This document shows positions 1-9,279 of a DNA stretch of 64,000 bases, one piece after another. Location of the stretch: positions 1 to 64,000 of the forward strand of contig NZ_JACDXT010000029.1 in NCBI RefSeq assembly GCF_016464015.1, written 5' to 3'. Within the stretch, counting starts at the first letter, position 1. Each line of letters begins with the position of its first letter. Under the pieces are notes generated by a model that worked only from the letters and a program-made list of their open reading frames with translations, was not told where the DNA came from and did no database searches. The position numbers were made by a program, and so were the translations under genes. This stretch comes from Psychrobacter sp. bablab_jr014 (lineage in GTDB: Bacteria; Pseudomonadota; Gammaproteobacteria; Pseudomonadales; Moraxellaceae).

Positions 1-138
1 CCTGCGGGCTGATGCTAAAATTGCCCCATACTGCGTTGCAAATCTCGCTAAGGCATCTGCATTATCGTCGCTTTGCGCCTTGTCTGGAACAATTTTAGCA
101 ATCAGCAGTGCCTATTTGCGAATGTTCAACACGCCCTA
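1..138. mobile_element. Partial MITE-like element, family B (right end)
   Basis: The first 136 bases are nearly identical, in reverse complement, to the left half of the complete element at 56951-57227. The end CGAATGTTCAACACGCCC is followed by TA at 137-138, matching the other copy. The window starts inside the element, so the far end and any transposase gene are not visible. It abuts a 48-base fragment of family A, which suggests insertion of B into a TA within A. Confidence 0.75.
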
Positions 139-1323
139 ATTTATCTCATTTTTATCACCATTTTTAAAATGAAGACACGTCCTAATACGCATCCGCCAGC
201 ACAACAAAAAAAGCAAAATAGCATAACCTAGCCACAGTCCCATCAGAGTATAAAATCCACTCGCTACTTGCCCAACCGACGCACCCATCTGGTTCAGTTG
301 TACAGAGGTGTTGATTCCTGGTGTGGTTGGCACCAGCCAGCGTATCTTTTGCAAGATATCAGGTAGTTGATGGGCAGGCCATGGATAGCCGCTGACAAAA
401 AACAGTGGCAACGAGCTGAAAATCAGAATCTGTAAGCCGCGTTCACGCTGGCGAAACCACAGCCCAAGTAAACAGCCTAGCGTGGCTACAGTAGGACAAA
501 ATAGTGCCAAAAATAACAAACTGCCCAGCATATTTGCGCCGCGTGGATAATGATGCAGCTCAAATGCCCAGCCGTAATAAAAGCAGCCCACTACAAAGCT
601 GATGGTACTCAATGCCAGTATGCGCCCAAGCCAACCACGGATGCTGATCAAATGTTTCCGTTTTTCGTACCATGTACCGACCAGCATGGCCGTCGCCATG
701 AGTAAGGTCTGCTGTAAGATAATGATAGAGACCGCTGGCACGACATAAGCGCCGTAACCTTCAGTGGGATTATAAAGCGGTATGATTTGTAGCGGAATGG
801 CTTGGGTGTTTTTGGTAGCGGTCGGTAAATAGGCGCCTTGTGCCACGTTTTTTTTCACTTCAATACCTGCCGAAACAGTACTGACCGCTTTTACAAAGCC
901 CAGCTGTACATTTTTGTTTAAAATCAAGTAGCTCCCGTTACCTAGGACGCTGACATGAGCCGCTTTGCCCGAAATAACTTGCTGCTCAAGGCCGCTAGGT
1001 ATCACCATGTAGCCTGCAATGTCGTGGGTCCACAGCGCACGCTGTGCTGCTTGTTCATTGTTAAAACGCCGAGCGTCCAGCTGCGGACTGGCATTGATAT
1101 AGCGGGTGATGGTCTGAGATATATTGGTATTGTCAGCATCAATGATACCTACAGGCACATGGTTGACCACCTCAGATGAATACGGCCATGGATAAAAAAA
1201 GCCATAAATCACAGGCGCGATAATCAACATCAAGACCACGCCTTTGTCCATAAAGATATCTTGCAAGGTATGGACAAAGCCCTGCCAGATCGTTGCTTTT
1301 GTATGATTATGATTATCTGACAT
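136..1323 (-). CDS. ABC-2 type transporter permease (YhhJ/YbhR-like), C-terminus altered by MITE
   Basis: Predicted inner-membrane permease of an ABC-2 efflux system, 395 residues. There is one N-terminal membrane segment (about residues 28-45), a large extracytoplasmic domain (DUF3533-like start VPVGIIDADN), and about five C-terminal membrane segments from residue 200 onward. Its start codon overlaps the stop of the upstream permease (TGATG), so the two are translationally coupled and probably form a heterodimer. The last 14 or so residues (from RTCLHFKN onward) are encoded by a family A element fragment, and the TAG stop is formed at the family B junction, so the natural C-terminus has been replaced. 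No ATPase gene is present in this operon. The substrate is unknown; drugs, dyes or lipids are typical for the family. Confidence 0.85.
   Translation of the reverse strand: MSDNHNHTKATIWQGFVHTLQDIFMDKGVVLMLIIAPVIYGFFYPWPYSSEVVNHVPVGIIDADNTNISQTITRYINASPQLDARRFNNEQAAQRALWTHDIAGYMVIPSGLEQQVISGKAAHVSVLGNGSYLILNKNVQLGFVKAVSTVSAGIEVKKNVAQGAYLPTATKNTQAIPLQIIPLYNPTEGYGAYVVPAVSIIILQQTLLMATAMLVGTWYEKRKHLISIRGWLGRILALSTISFVVGCFYYGWAFELHHYPRGANMLGSLLFLALFCPTVATLGCLLGLWFRQRERGLQILIFSSLPLFFVSGYPWPAHQLPDILQKIRWLVPTTPGINTSVQLNQMGASVGQVASGFYTLMGLWLGYAILLFLLCWRMRIRTCLHFKNGDKNEIN
137..184. mobile_element. Fragment of MITE-like element, family A
   Basis: Bases 137-182 match the terminal 46-48 bases of the family A element at 44956-45125 with about one mismatch, ending GAAGACACGTCC followed by TA. 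Only this end is present, because the family B end is joined directly to it. The fragment is read through by the upstream permease gene and supplies its last residues. Confidence 0.75.
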
Positions 1324-2597
1324 CAGCGCGCCCCCCAGCGTTCAGGGTGCGTGAGCGCACGTTTGGTCAATACGGTCATTAAAAGTAGTGTAACAAGCGC
1401 GACTAAAGATAGGCCATAGAGGATAGGTAGCGATATCGCAAGTGGTGCGCGCATCTGTAGCTGTGCGATATGCAGTTTGAGATAATGAGTAAGGGGCAGT
1501 ATGTCTGACCAGTGTTTGGCACTGTCACTGATAGCAATATATGGAAAGGTCACACCTGCAAAAGCGTAAGAAGGCGCGGATATAAATCCTGTGGCCGATA
1601 ACCCCATCCGCAAGGAAAACGCACCTAGAGTAAAAATAGCCCCTAAGAAAAAAGACAACAGCAATAAGACAACCAGTGCTGCATAAATGGCAATCAGCGA
1701 GGCACAATGAATGTCCTGTCCATAGCTGGCAAGCCCTAATGCCAGTGCTGCCCAGACACTATAGGCCAGTATGGGCCAGCAATACTTACCCAGCAAACCA
1801 AAGAGCAACATCAGCATAGAAATGTTGTCCATATCAGCTGGCACAGACGGTGTTGGTTTATGATCTGTCGCTAATGATGCGTTCTCTTTGGTCAACAGGC
1901 TAGGGTGGTCTGTATCAATAAAACGATACCAACGGCCAATCTGTCTGTCACGCAGCTCACGTCCGATGGTGGTGGCACCGATGACCATAGCTAGGATATG
2001 CAGTAGCGCTGGAATGACTGTCGATGCCAAAAACTGCTGATAATTGGTTGCCGCATTAAACAAACTGATCCGCTGGATACTGATGGGTGCGTAGTTGATT
2101 ATCGCTTGTGAGCGTGCCATACCTTGCTTGACTAAGCGCTGTACTTCTGCGCCAGCAGATAGGGTGGCGACGACCGATTGGACGCTTTTTTGAATAATGC
2201 CAGAATGCGTGCCGTATTGAGCATTGACCTGTAAGACCAGCGGTGTGGGTTGACCTCTAAGTAAGTTATGTGAAAAGTCTTCTGGAATAACGACAACGCC
2301 ATAAATGTGGCGCTCAAGCATGGCCTGCTGTGCCTCTATTTGGCTGCTATAACGTGTGGTGACGCTAATATCAGGACTGGCGTCCAAATAACGTACGACA
2401 GTATTGGCCATTGGGCTACTGTCATGATCAATCACACCAATGGGTAAGTCTGTGATCTGAGTGCGCGAAAATATCCACCAAATCAGTAATACCGTGACCA
2501 GCGGTATCCAGAGCACCATTGCCAAATCCCAAGGGTTTTTGCGCAAAAACCGCCGCTCGTAAGCTGCACTACGCAAAAAAGCGTGTAAATAAGACAT
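1323..2597 (-). CDS. ABC-2 type transporter permease
   Basis: Second permease of the same efflux operon, 424 residues. It has the same architecture as its neighbour: an N-terminal membrane helix (about 26-44), an extracytoplasmic domain beginning LPIGVIDHDSSPMANTVVRY, and several C-terminal helices (about 190-415). A hydrophilic loop of roughly 35 residues around position 225-260 is predicted between helices. It begins 3 bases after the stop of the HlyD-type adaptor gene and overlaps the next permease by one base, so the operon is tightly coupled. The family assignment is firm from the overall fold pattern; the substrate cannot be read from the sequence. Confidence 0.87.
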   Translation of the reverse strand: MSYLHAFLRSAAYERRFLRKNPWDLAMVLWIPLVTVLLIWWIFSRTQITDLPIGVIDHDSSPMANTVVRYLDASPDISVTTRYSSQIEAQQAMLERHIYGVVVIPEDFSHNLLRGQPTPLVLQVNAQYGTHSGIIQKSVQSVVATLSAGAEVQRLVKQGMARSQAIINYAPISIQRISLFNAATNYQQFLASTVIPALLHILAMVIGATTIGRELRDRQIGRWYRFIDTDHPSLLTKENASLATDHKPTPSVPADMDNISMLMLLFGLLGKYCWPILAYSVWAALALGLASYGQDIHCASLIAIYAALVVLLLLSFFLGAIFTLGAFSLRMGLSATGFISAPSYAFAGVTFPYIAISDSAKHWSDILPLTHYLKLHIAQLQMRAPLAISLPILYGLSLVALVTLLLMTVLTKRALTHPERWGAR

Positions 2598-2600
2598 GCG

Positions 2601-3800
2601 CTACTCTTGCGGTTGCTTAGTGGTGGGAGCATTGATAGTGACGACCACGCTCATGCCTGAACGAATACGCGCATCAGGTGTACTGGGTCGCGCTTTAATC
2701 TCAAAAGTACGCACATCAAAGCCATCATCATTGTTGGTCGGTCGCCATGTGGCAAAATCTGACAACATTGATGAGGCATAGACCGTAAACTGTTTGGTAT
2801 ACGGCTTATCAGGTGTGGAGAGGGCGGGAATGGTGCCCCTAAATTGCTGACCAATCGCAAATTGGTTCAGGTATGTCTCAGTGACGTTCAGCACCACCCA
2901 TTGGTCGCTGGTATCTACTAGGGTCAATATTGGTACGCCTTGACCGATTACTTCACCAACATTAACGATGACATCATCAACCACCCCTGCAATTGGACTT
3001 TTTAAGTTGGCTTCTTCTTTCGCCACCAAGGCTTCATCAAGTTTGGCATCCACTTGGGCGACTTGTGCGCTGGCTGCTGCTTTGTCTTCGCTGCGTGTAC
3101 CTTCCATGGCGATTTCGTATTGTAGCCGCGCCGCTTCGGTCTGGTCTTGTGTGGCCAGATAGTTGGCATAGGCTTCGTCACGTTTTTGCCGCGCCATGAG
3201 TCCTTCTTCATACAGTCGATTGATACGGGTATAAGTGTTTTCGGCCAAATCTGAAGCCGCTTTATTGGCTTGCCAAGCTGCTCTCGCTTGCGCTACCTCT
3301 TGGGGGCGCGCCCCATTTTCAGCTTTATCCAGTTGGCTTTGTGCCATCTCCTTACCCGCACGCGCTTGATTGACTTTGGCATTAATCTCAGGAGAGTCCA
3401 TTTCAATCAACGCTTGCCCTTTACTGACCGTATCGCCTTCTGTGACCATAATATTGGCGATGCGGCCAGCAACTTTAGCGGCGATAGAGGTCTGCTGCAT
3501 TTGCATCTGTCCTTGTAAGGTCACAGTCTCAGGCGCACTATGCTCATCACTTTTAAGCAGTCCATACGCAATGATGGCAAGGACACCGAGGATTAATAGT
3601 GTGATGACAACTTTTTTGATGAGCGCAGGCTTTTTGTTGGCAGGTGTGCGCCGATAGGTTGCAGATGGCGCATCATTGTTTTTTGTAGCATGATCAGGCG
3701 TGTTTGCTGCGTTGTTATCTTTGGGATGCTCACTGGCGACAGAATCAGGCGGTAGGTTATCAGATAGAGCGCCGTCAGTAGGGTTGTTTTGGTCTGTCAT
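2601..3800 (-). CDS. HlyD/EmrA-type periplasmic adaptor (membrane fusion protein)
   Basis: Links the inner-membrane permeases to a TolC-type channel in the periplasm. The first 55 residues are acidic, polar and probably disordered. One membrane anchor spans residues 63-82. A split lipoyl/barrel-sandwich domain flanks an alpha-helical hairpin (about 140-255, rich in A, Q, E and K with coiled-coil character), with the second lipoyl half at LKSPIAGVVDDVIVNVGEVI. A beta-barrel domain follows. The start is supported by AGGAAG eight bases upstream. Its position between tolC-like and permease genes fits a tripartite pump of the YhiI-RbbA-YhhJ or YbhG type, but without the ATPase. Confidence 0.9.
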   Translation of the reverse strand: MTDQNNPTDGALSDNLPPDSVASEHPKDNNAANTPDHATKNNDAPSATYRRTPANKKPALIKKVVITLLILGVLAIIAYGLLKSDEHSAPETVTLQGQMQMQQTSIAAKVAGRIANIMVTEGDTVSKGQALIEMDSPEINAKVNQARAGKEMAQSQLDKAENGARPQEVAQARAAWQANKAASDLAENTYTRINRLYEEGLMARQKRDEAYANYLATQDQTEAARLQYEIAMEGTRSEDKAAASAQVAQVDAKLDEALVAKEEANLKSPIAGVVDDVIVNVGEVIGQGVPILTLVDTSDQWVVLNVTETYLNQFAIGQQFRGTIPALSTPDKPYTKQFTVYASSMLSDFATWRPTNNDDGFDVRTFEIKARPSTPDARIRSGMSVVVTINAPTTKQPQE

Positions 3801-3847
3801 GACAGTGAGCTTCCTAAAACAGTAAGGTTAAAAAAAAGGGTTAAAAG

Positions 3848-4732
3848 TTAATACACACGCACCGCACGATACTTGTCTTTATGAAGCGCCTGTGAGTTAA
3901 AAATAGCACCGAAAGCGACGATAAAAGCGGAGTAATACAGCCAAAGCATAATGACTACCGCTGCAGACAATGCACCAAATTCGGCGCTGTAGTTGTTAAA
4001 ATTTTGCACATAAATTGAAAACAATATCGACAACACAATCCACAGTACCGTCGCAACCAAAGCACCAGGTATCAGGCGTTTAAGCGCAACCGCGCCGCGA
4101 TTCGGCGCTAGGCGATACAGACCCAAGTAGCTCAAGAAAATGATGCCTGCTAATATCGGCCATCGACTCCAAATTACAATCGTTTCTGCCACTTTAGGAA
4201 AAGGGAAAAAATCTGCAGCAACAGGAATAATAGCGATGGAAGAAATGGCAACGATTAATACCACCACGGCCAAAAAGGTCAGAATAAGCGCGCGAATGTT
4301 ACGCTGTATAAAGCCGCGCTCTTCACTGATATGAAAAGCGAGATTCACCAATAGCATGAGCGATTTAACGCCCTTTGAGCCAGCATAAAGTGCCAAAAAT
4401 GTGGATATCAATAAGCTAAGGGTCAGTGTAGACTTGGTATTGGACACCAGCTCATCTAAGCGCGAGCTGAGAACCTCATAAACACCATCAGGAATATAGG
4501 GCTGTAAAACAGCAACTTGTTGTTGCATCTCAGTCGGTGAAAAGAGGAGACCATAGATCAGGACAAACACTGCCATAGCTGGAAAAATAGATAAAAAGCC
4601 AAAAAAACCAACGCTGGCACAGTGCGCCCAAATATTAGAGGTATTGGCACTGCGCCATGCCGCTAATAATGGTTGTATTCCAAAAGCTGATTTATCAGGC
4701 AGGTGTTTCATAAAGCTGTTATTCATAGTCAT
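3848..4732 (-). CDS. YihY/virulence factor BrkB family membrane protein
   Basis: Integral inner-membrane protein of 294 residues with about six hydrophobic helices. It has the family hallmark at the start of the first helix (WAHCASVGFFGFLSIFPAMA), where YihY proteins have a similar Y/G-rich stretch. BrkB-type proteins were once called ribonuclease BN, but that activity belongs to another gene. The cellular function is poorly defined. It sits between the TolC-like gene (84 bases away) and the adaptor gene (47 bases) on the same strand, so it is probably co-transcribed with the pump, an unusual association. The start is not backed by a strong ribosome-binding site; the downstream ATG two codons later is an alternative. 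Confidence 0.85.
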   Translation of the reverse strand: MTMNNSFMKHLPDKSAFGIQPLLAAWRSANTSNIWAHCASVGFFGFLSIFPAMAVFVLIYGLLFSPTEMQQQVAVLQPYIPDGVYEVLSSRLDELVSNTKSTLTLSLLISTFLALYAGSKGVKSLMLLVNLAFHISEERGFIQRNIRALILTFLAVVVLIVAISSIAIIPVAADFFPFPKVAETIVIWSRWPILAGIIFLSYLGLYRLAPNRGAVALKRLIPGALVATVLWIVLSILFSIYVQNFNNYSAEFGALSAAVVIMLWLYYSAFIVAFGAIFNSQALHKDKYRAVRVY

Positions 4733-4815
4733 TTTAATCGTGTAGTTATTGGTCGCTTTATGATAAACATTATGGCCGCCTGTTTATATAGCTTATGACG
4801 GTTCATACACACTTG

Positions 4816-6435
4816 TTACTTAGTGTATAACGTTGGCAGGCGAATATCGGCAGTGTGCAGATAATCATTAAATGCCAGCGGTGTGCCGCAGCTTTGCATC
4901 AATGCCGCCAGCGACTGTACATACTGATTGGCGGCTTGGGCTTGTTCGGTTCGCGCCTTGAGATATTGGGTTTGGGCTTGCACCACATCGACGGTCGTAT
5001 TGACGCCTTCTTGCAAACCTAAACGGCGCAGACGCAGCACCTCTTTGGCCAGATCGACATTGCTCTGTAGCGCCTGATAGCGTGACTGTGCATTATTGAC
5101 ATCGTGCCAATTTTTTTCTACCAACAGCAGTAGATTGTCACTGACTTCAATTTCGGACAAATCCGCTTGGCGTATTTTTGCGGTGCTCGAGGCCAGCATG
5201 GCATTTTTATCCAATCCGCCCCACAGTTTCCAACTGGCAGACACGCCTGCAACCCAGCTGGGATCTTTTTCGACCTGACCGTAACCGTAGAGGAGCACTG
5301 TGGGTTTATACCCGGTATCAGAGAGCGCATGCAGCTTTTGGGCTTGTGCGCGTTTGGCAGCGACTTTTTGTAGACCAGGATGATGACTCAGTGCCAAATC
5401 TTGAAAATAACCGACATCTGGCAGAGGCTTGCTAGAGACAAACAGTGGTGTGGTCGGCTTAATAAGATAGTCGGTGCGCAGCAGCCGTTGCAGTGCAATC
5501 ATAGCCAAACGCGCTTCGCCTTTGGCATTAATCGCTTCACTTTTGGCATCGGCCAGCGCAGACTGTGCCTCTAGACGATCGACCCGTGCGATAAACCCTT
5601 CTTCAAATAGCCGCTGTGCCATATGGTCGGTTTGCTGTAGGGTATCATAAGCATCTTCACGCAGATACGCAGCGATAATAGCCAGCTGTGCATCAAAATA
5701 GCGTTTGATGAGCGTGTTATATAGCTCGTTGGTGTCCGAGAGATTGTCAGCGATGGCCTCTTGAGTACGGGCTTTGGACAGACCTGTCAACGCCTGACTG
5801 CGCCCTGCTGTATAGATAGGCCATACCATACCGATACCTGCGCTACTTGTGGTACCTGAGCGCTTAAAGTCATAAGTATTGGGTAACTGCTCATCAATCA
5901 TTTGACCGAAATCAGGCAGCGCTGGCGTCTGTGGTAGGGTGTTATTAAAGTCGTCTAAACCATCTACAACCTTGCTTTTGATTGAAGACAGGTCAATATC
6001 CTGTTGTACAGTGTAGGCATTGGCTGATACACGGGCAAACACAAAGGGATCATCGATAGTTTCGGCCGCTTTTGTTTGATAATCACTTGCCGTGATTGCC
6101 GCTTGATTGGCGGCCAGTTTTGGCGAGACCTGTGGTAACAAGTCTTGCGCTTGTTCTAATGTTAAAAAACTATCTACGGCGATAAAGTAGCTGTCATCGA
6201 CTGTTTTATGCGTCACAGGGTCAGTCAAAGTGCTCAGCGTGGGTAGATTAGGGTATGCGGGGCTTGAGATCGTATCAGTCGCGGACTCAGAACGGACGGT
6301 ATCCACAACGGGTATTGTCTCACGGTGATCTGTAAGGCTATTGGCAGCCGCTGTGCTGGCCAATGCCATATCGTCAAAACCTAATAATAAAGTTGCCATC
6401 ACCGCAAGCGACAAGGGCAATCGTACACGCTTCAT
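4816..6435 (-). CDS. TolC-family outer-membrane efflux channel
   Basis: First gene of the efflux operon, 539 residues. A signal peptide (about 1-27, ending near LGFDDMALAS) precedes a roughly 70-residue polar segment and then two OEP-type repeats of long amphipathic helices. Typical TolC-repeat phrases are visible, such as AEARLAMIALQRLL-like helix ends and VDVVQAQTQYLKARTEQ in the second half. It would form a trimeric channel spanning the outer membrane and periplasm. Length is slightly above the usual 450-500 because of the N-terminal segment. It is divergent from glpK across about 210 bases, so its promoter lies in 6436-6647. Confidence 0.88.
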   Translation of the reverse strand: MKRVRLPLSLAVMATLLLGFDDMALASTAAANSLTDHRETIPVVDTVRSESATDTISSPAYPNLPTLSTLTDPVTHKTVDDSYFIAVDSFLTLEQAQDLLPQVSPKLAANQAAITASDYQTKAAETIDDPFVFARVSANAYTVQQDIDLSSIKSKVVDGLDDFNNTLPQTPALPDFGQMIDEQLPNTYDFKRSGTTSSAGIGMVWPIYTAGRSQALTGLSKARTQEAIADNLSDTNELYNTLIKRYFDAQLAIIAAYLREDAYDTLQQTDHMAQRLFEEGFIARVDRLEAQSALADAKSEAINAKGEARLAMIALQRLLRTDYLIKPTTPLFVSSKPLPDVGYFQDLALSHHPGLQKVAAKRAQAQKLHALSDTGYKPTVLLYGYGQVEKDPSWVAGVSASWKLWGGLDKNAMLASSTAKIRQADLSEIEVSDNLLLLVEKNWHDVNNAQSRYQALQSNVDLAKEVLRLRRLGLQEGVNTTVDVVQAQTQYLKARTEQAQAANQYVQSLAALMQSCGTPLAFNDYLHTADIRLPTLYTK

Positions 6436-6647
6436 AAGACATTTCAGCCATCAAACAAGGAAGGCGGTAGTAGCAACACCACCGAGCAGGTTTATACTGT
6501 AGAGCCACCATTAAAGTAGGTCAACACTTACTATTGTCTGGCTATTGTGCGGTGCGTCGTTGCATCACTGGCCGCTTTGTGCTATATCGCACTATGGGCG
6601 TTGAGTGACGCCGCCATTCGGATTAGGACATCAATAAGGAGCCGCGC

Positions 6648-8210
6648 ATGTCAGGATATATTCTTGCCCTAGACCAAGGTACCACTTCTAGCCGTGCCAT
6701 CTTATACGATGCGCACATGCAACCTGTCAAAATGACCCAGCGTGCCACGCATTTGCACACCCCGCAAGCAGGCTATGTGGAACAAGACGCCAAAGAAATT
6801 TGGCAAACGCAAATCAGCTGCGCGCACGACGTCATCAATCAAGCAGGATTGCTGGCAACCGATATCTCAAGTATTGCCATTACCAACCAGCGCGAGTCTA
6901 TCGTGATATGGGATAAGCAAACGGGCAAACCGCTTGCGTCAGCCATTATTTGGCAGGACAGACGCACTGAAGCAGACTGCCAAAAAATGGCTGCAAATGA
7001 CTCTGTAGAAGACGTGCAAAGTATCACAGGGTTGCGCCTTGATGCCTACTTTAGTGCCAGCAAAATTGCGTGGCTGTTACGGCACCATCCCAATCTTGAA
7101 GCGCGCGCCCAAAAAGGACAGATTGCCGTCGGTACGATTGATAGCTGGCTTATCTATCAGCTGACAGGCGGTGCGCATGTCATGGACATCACCAATGCGT
7201 CCCGCACCTTATTGTTTGATATTCATCAGCTCGCGTGGTCGGACGTATTGTGTGCGCGCTTTGATATTCCTATGGCGATGTTGCCTGAGGTACTGCCGTC
7301 AGACGGTGACTTTGGCAAAACCAAAAAAGGACTGTTTGCTAAGCAAATCCCGATTCATGCGGTGCTCGGTGATCAGCAGGCCGCGTTGTTTGGTCAAGGC
7401 TGTCTTGAGGCAGGTATGGCCAAAAACACCTATGGCACAGGCTGCTTTATGCTGATGAATATCGGTAATGCACCAAAACTTAGCGAACACCGCTTGCTCA
7501 CCACCATCGCTTGGCAAAAACAGCCCAGTACTGCCCGCGAAAAATCCTCTTTAGAGCAGTTGATGCACACAGGCAAGCGTATGCTGCACGGCAGTAAGAC
7601 TAAGCGAGAGGCGACCTATGCGTTAGAGGGCAGCGTATTTATGGCGGGCGCGATCGTGCAATGGCTGCGCGATAATCTTGGGTTAATAAACGACAGCTGT
7701 GACATTGAAGCCTTAGCCAATGACGTTGACAGTAGTGAGTCAGTGGTTCTGCTTCCTGCCTTTACTGGTCTTGGCGCACCGCACTGGCGCTCGGATGTCA
7801 GTGCCAGCATTAGCGGTATGAGCCGCGGTACGACCAAAGCGCACATCGCGCGTGCGGCTTTAGAAGCCATTGCCTATCAGACCTATGATGTGTTGGTCGC
7901 GATGCAAAAAGACAGCCCTCACGCATTGACCGAGCTGCGCGTCGATGGGGGCGCTGCCAACAATAACTTACTAATGCAGTTCCAAGCAGACTTATTGGGC
8001 GTACCTGTACTTCGTCCAAAAGACGTTGAAATTACGGCTCGTGGTGCTGCTCTGCTGGCAGGTTTAAAAACAGGACTTTATGATGAGCATGTTATGCGTG
8101 ACTCTTGGCAAGTCGAGCGTACTTTCGAACCGACGATGAATGCTGACATTCGTGAGCAACACCTGCAAAAGTGGCAACATGCGATCGATTGCGCACTCAA
8201 CATGAAATAA
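6648..8210 (+). CDS. glpK: Glycerol kinase
   Basis: Phosphorylates glycerol to sn-glycerol 3-phosphate in the cytoplasm. The FGGY N-terminus (LALDQGTTSSRAILYD), the substrate segment SAIIWQDRRT, GDQQAALFGQ, NTYGTGCFMLMN and the C-terminal LRVDGGAANNNLLMQFQ are all clear. At 520 residues it is longer than the usual 495-505. About 25 extra residues lie between TTIA (near 285) and YALEG (near 323), where E. coli has a short loop. The fructose-1,6-bisphosphate loop of E. coli (GGKGGTR) is replaced by residues KKGLFAKQ, so that control may be absent. AAGGAG precedes the ATG. No glpF or glpD is adjacent. Confidence 0.95.
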   Translation: MSGYILALDQGTTSSRAILYDAHMQPVKMTQRATHLHTPQAGYVEQDAKEIWQTQISCAHDVINQAGLLATDISSIAITNQRESIVIWDKQTGKPLASAIIWQDRRTEADCQKMAANDSVEDVQSITGLRLDAYFSASKIAWLLRHHPNLEARAQKGQIAVGTIDSWLIYQLTGGAHVMDITNASRTLLFDIHQLAWSDVLCARFDIPMAMLPEVLPSDGDFGKTKKGLFAKQIPIHAVLGDQQAALFGQGCLEAGMAKNTYGTGCFMLMNIGNAPKLSEHRLLTTIAWQKQPSTAREKSSLEQLMHTGKRMLHGSKTKREATYALEGSVFMAGAIVQWLRDNLGLINDSCDIEALANDVDSSESVVLLPAFTGLGAPHWRSDVSASISGMSRGTTKAHIARAALEAIAYQTYDVLVAMQKDSPHALTELRVDGGAANNNLLMQFQADLLGVPVLRPKDVEITARGAALLAGLKTGLYDEHVMRDSWQVERTFEPTMNADIREQHLQKWQHAIDCALNMK

Positions 8211-8457
8211 CAACTTATAAATGCTGCGTACGGTAAAGATAAGCCACTGTCATTTAGATACACTTTATAACCTAAGCCAATCATAATACTGACATTAATT
8301 ACAGAACCTGCGTGGCAAGCGTGGAAATATTCATCATATACTTTAACCGTGATATGCAGTATCTCAGTACAAGAATACAAATACAATAATAGATGCCAAA
8401 TGCGTTAAATGACTCGTTTATAGAGTGAGCGATAATGGCAATTAAGGATGAATAATC

Positions 8458-8973
8458 ATGAGTAAGTATGATGATATCGATCGTGACGAAGTAAAACATA
8501 TGTCAAAAGAAGCAAAAGAAGACTTAAATGCCGACATGATTACAGGTGAGCCAGGCTCGCACCCTGTCGGTACAGGTATTGGCGGTGTAGGTGGCGCAGC
8601 TGCGGGTGCTGCTATCGGTTCAGTTGCAGGGCCTTTAGGTACATTAATTGGTGGTGCTGTAGGAGCGGTCGTGGGTGGGGGTGCAGGTCATGCTGCGGCA
8701 GAAGCTATGGACCCAACGCACGAAGAAGCATACTGGCGTGCTGAACATGCCAATATGTCCTATTACAAAGCAGGTCACGACTTTGACCGTGACTATCATC
8801 CAGCGTATGCAGTAGGTTATGCCAATCGTCCGCATTACCCAGCGGATGCCAACTTTGAAGACCATGAGCATGACTTAAAGCGCTCTTGGGAAGAAGTGAA
8901 AGGCGAGTCGCGTCTAGCATGGGAAGATGCGCGCTTAGCTTCACGTGATGCTTGGAATCGCGTCAGCCGCTAA
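8458..8973 (+). CDS. Glycine-zipper domain protein of unknown function
   Basis: A 171-residue protein without a signal peptide. The N-terminus (1-40) is acidic. Residues 38-80 form a glycine-zipper segment with repeated GxxxG and GAAxGA patterns (GTGIGGVGGAAAGAAIGSVAG) typical of membrane-inserting helical hairpins. The second half is rich in H, Y, D and E, followed by an amphipathic helix with W and R (KRSWEEVKGESRLAWEDARL). I do not recognise a named family; comparable glycine-zipper stress proteins occur in Moraxellaceae. It stands alone with a strong terminator downstream. A membrane-associated or stress-related role is inference. Confidence 0.75.
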   Translation: MSKYDDIDRDEVKHMSKEAKEDLNADMITGEPGSHPVGTGIGGVGGAAAGAAIGSVAGPLGTLIGGAVGAVVGGGAGHAAAEAMDPTHEEAYWRAEHANMSYYKAGHDFDRDYHPAYAVGYANRPHYPADANFEDHEHDLKRSWEEVKGESRLAWEDARLASRDAWNRVSR

Positions 8974-9084
8974 GTATTACTATTAAAATACAAATTAATC
9001 CGTTCTAACTGGATGGTTTGCATAAAATGATTAATACAAACTATTGTTTATAAAAATAATAAAAGACTCAAATTATGTTATATT

Positions 9085-9120
9085 AAAGCCACCAAGGTTA
9101 TATATTGGTGGCTTTTTTTT
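9085..9120 (+). terminator. Intrinsic terminator after glycine-zipper gene
   Basis: AAAGCCACCAA and TTGGTGGCTTT form an 11-pair stem around a short A/T loop, followed by a run of eight T. It lies 112 bases downstream of the stop. Confidence 0.9.
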
Positions 9121-9279
9121 GTCGTAATGTTTTAATATTGTCGATAAATAAAATCGACTATAATCAATAACAAATCTACCTAAATCTAATGTGACTCAAT
9201 AAACACAAGGCGCACATTGAATGTAAGCGTTTAGACCCAATATATGGCACAATCAAAATAATAATAGGCATTGATAAAT

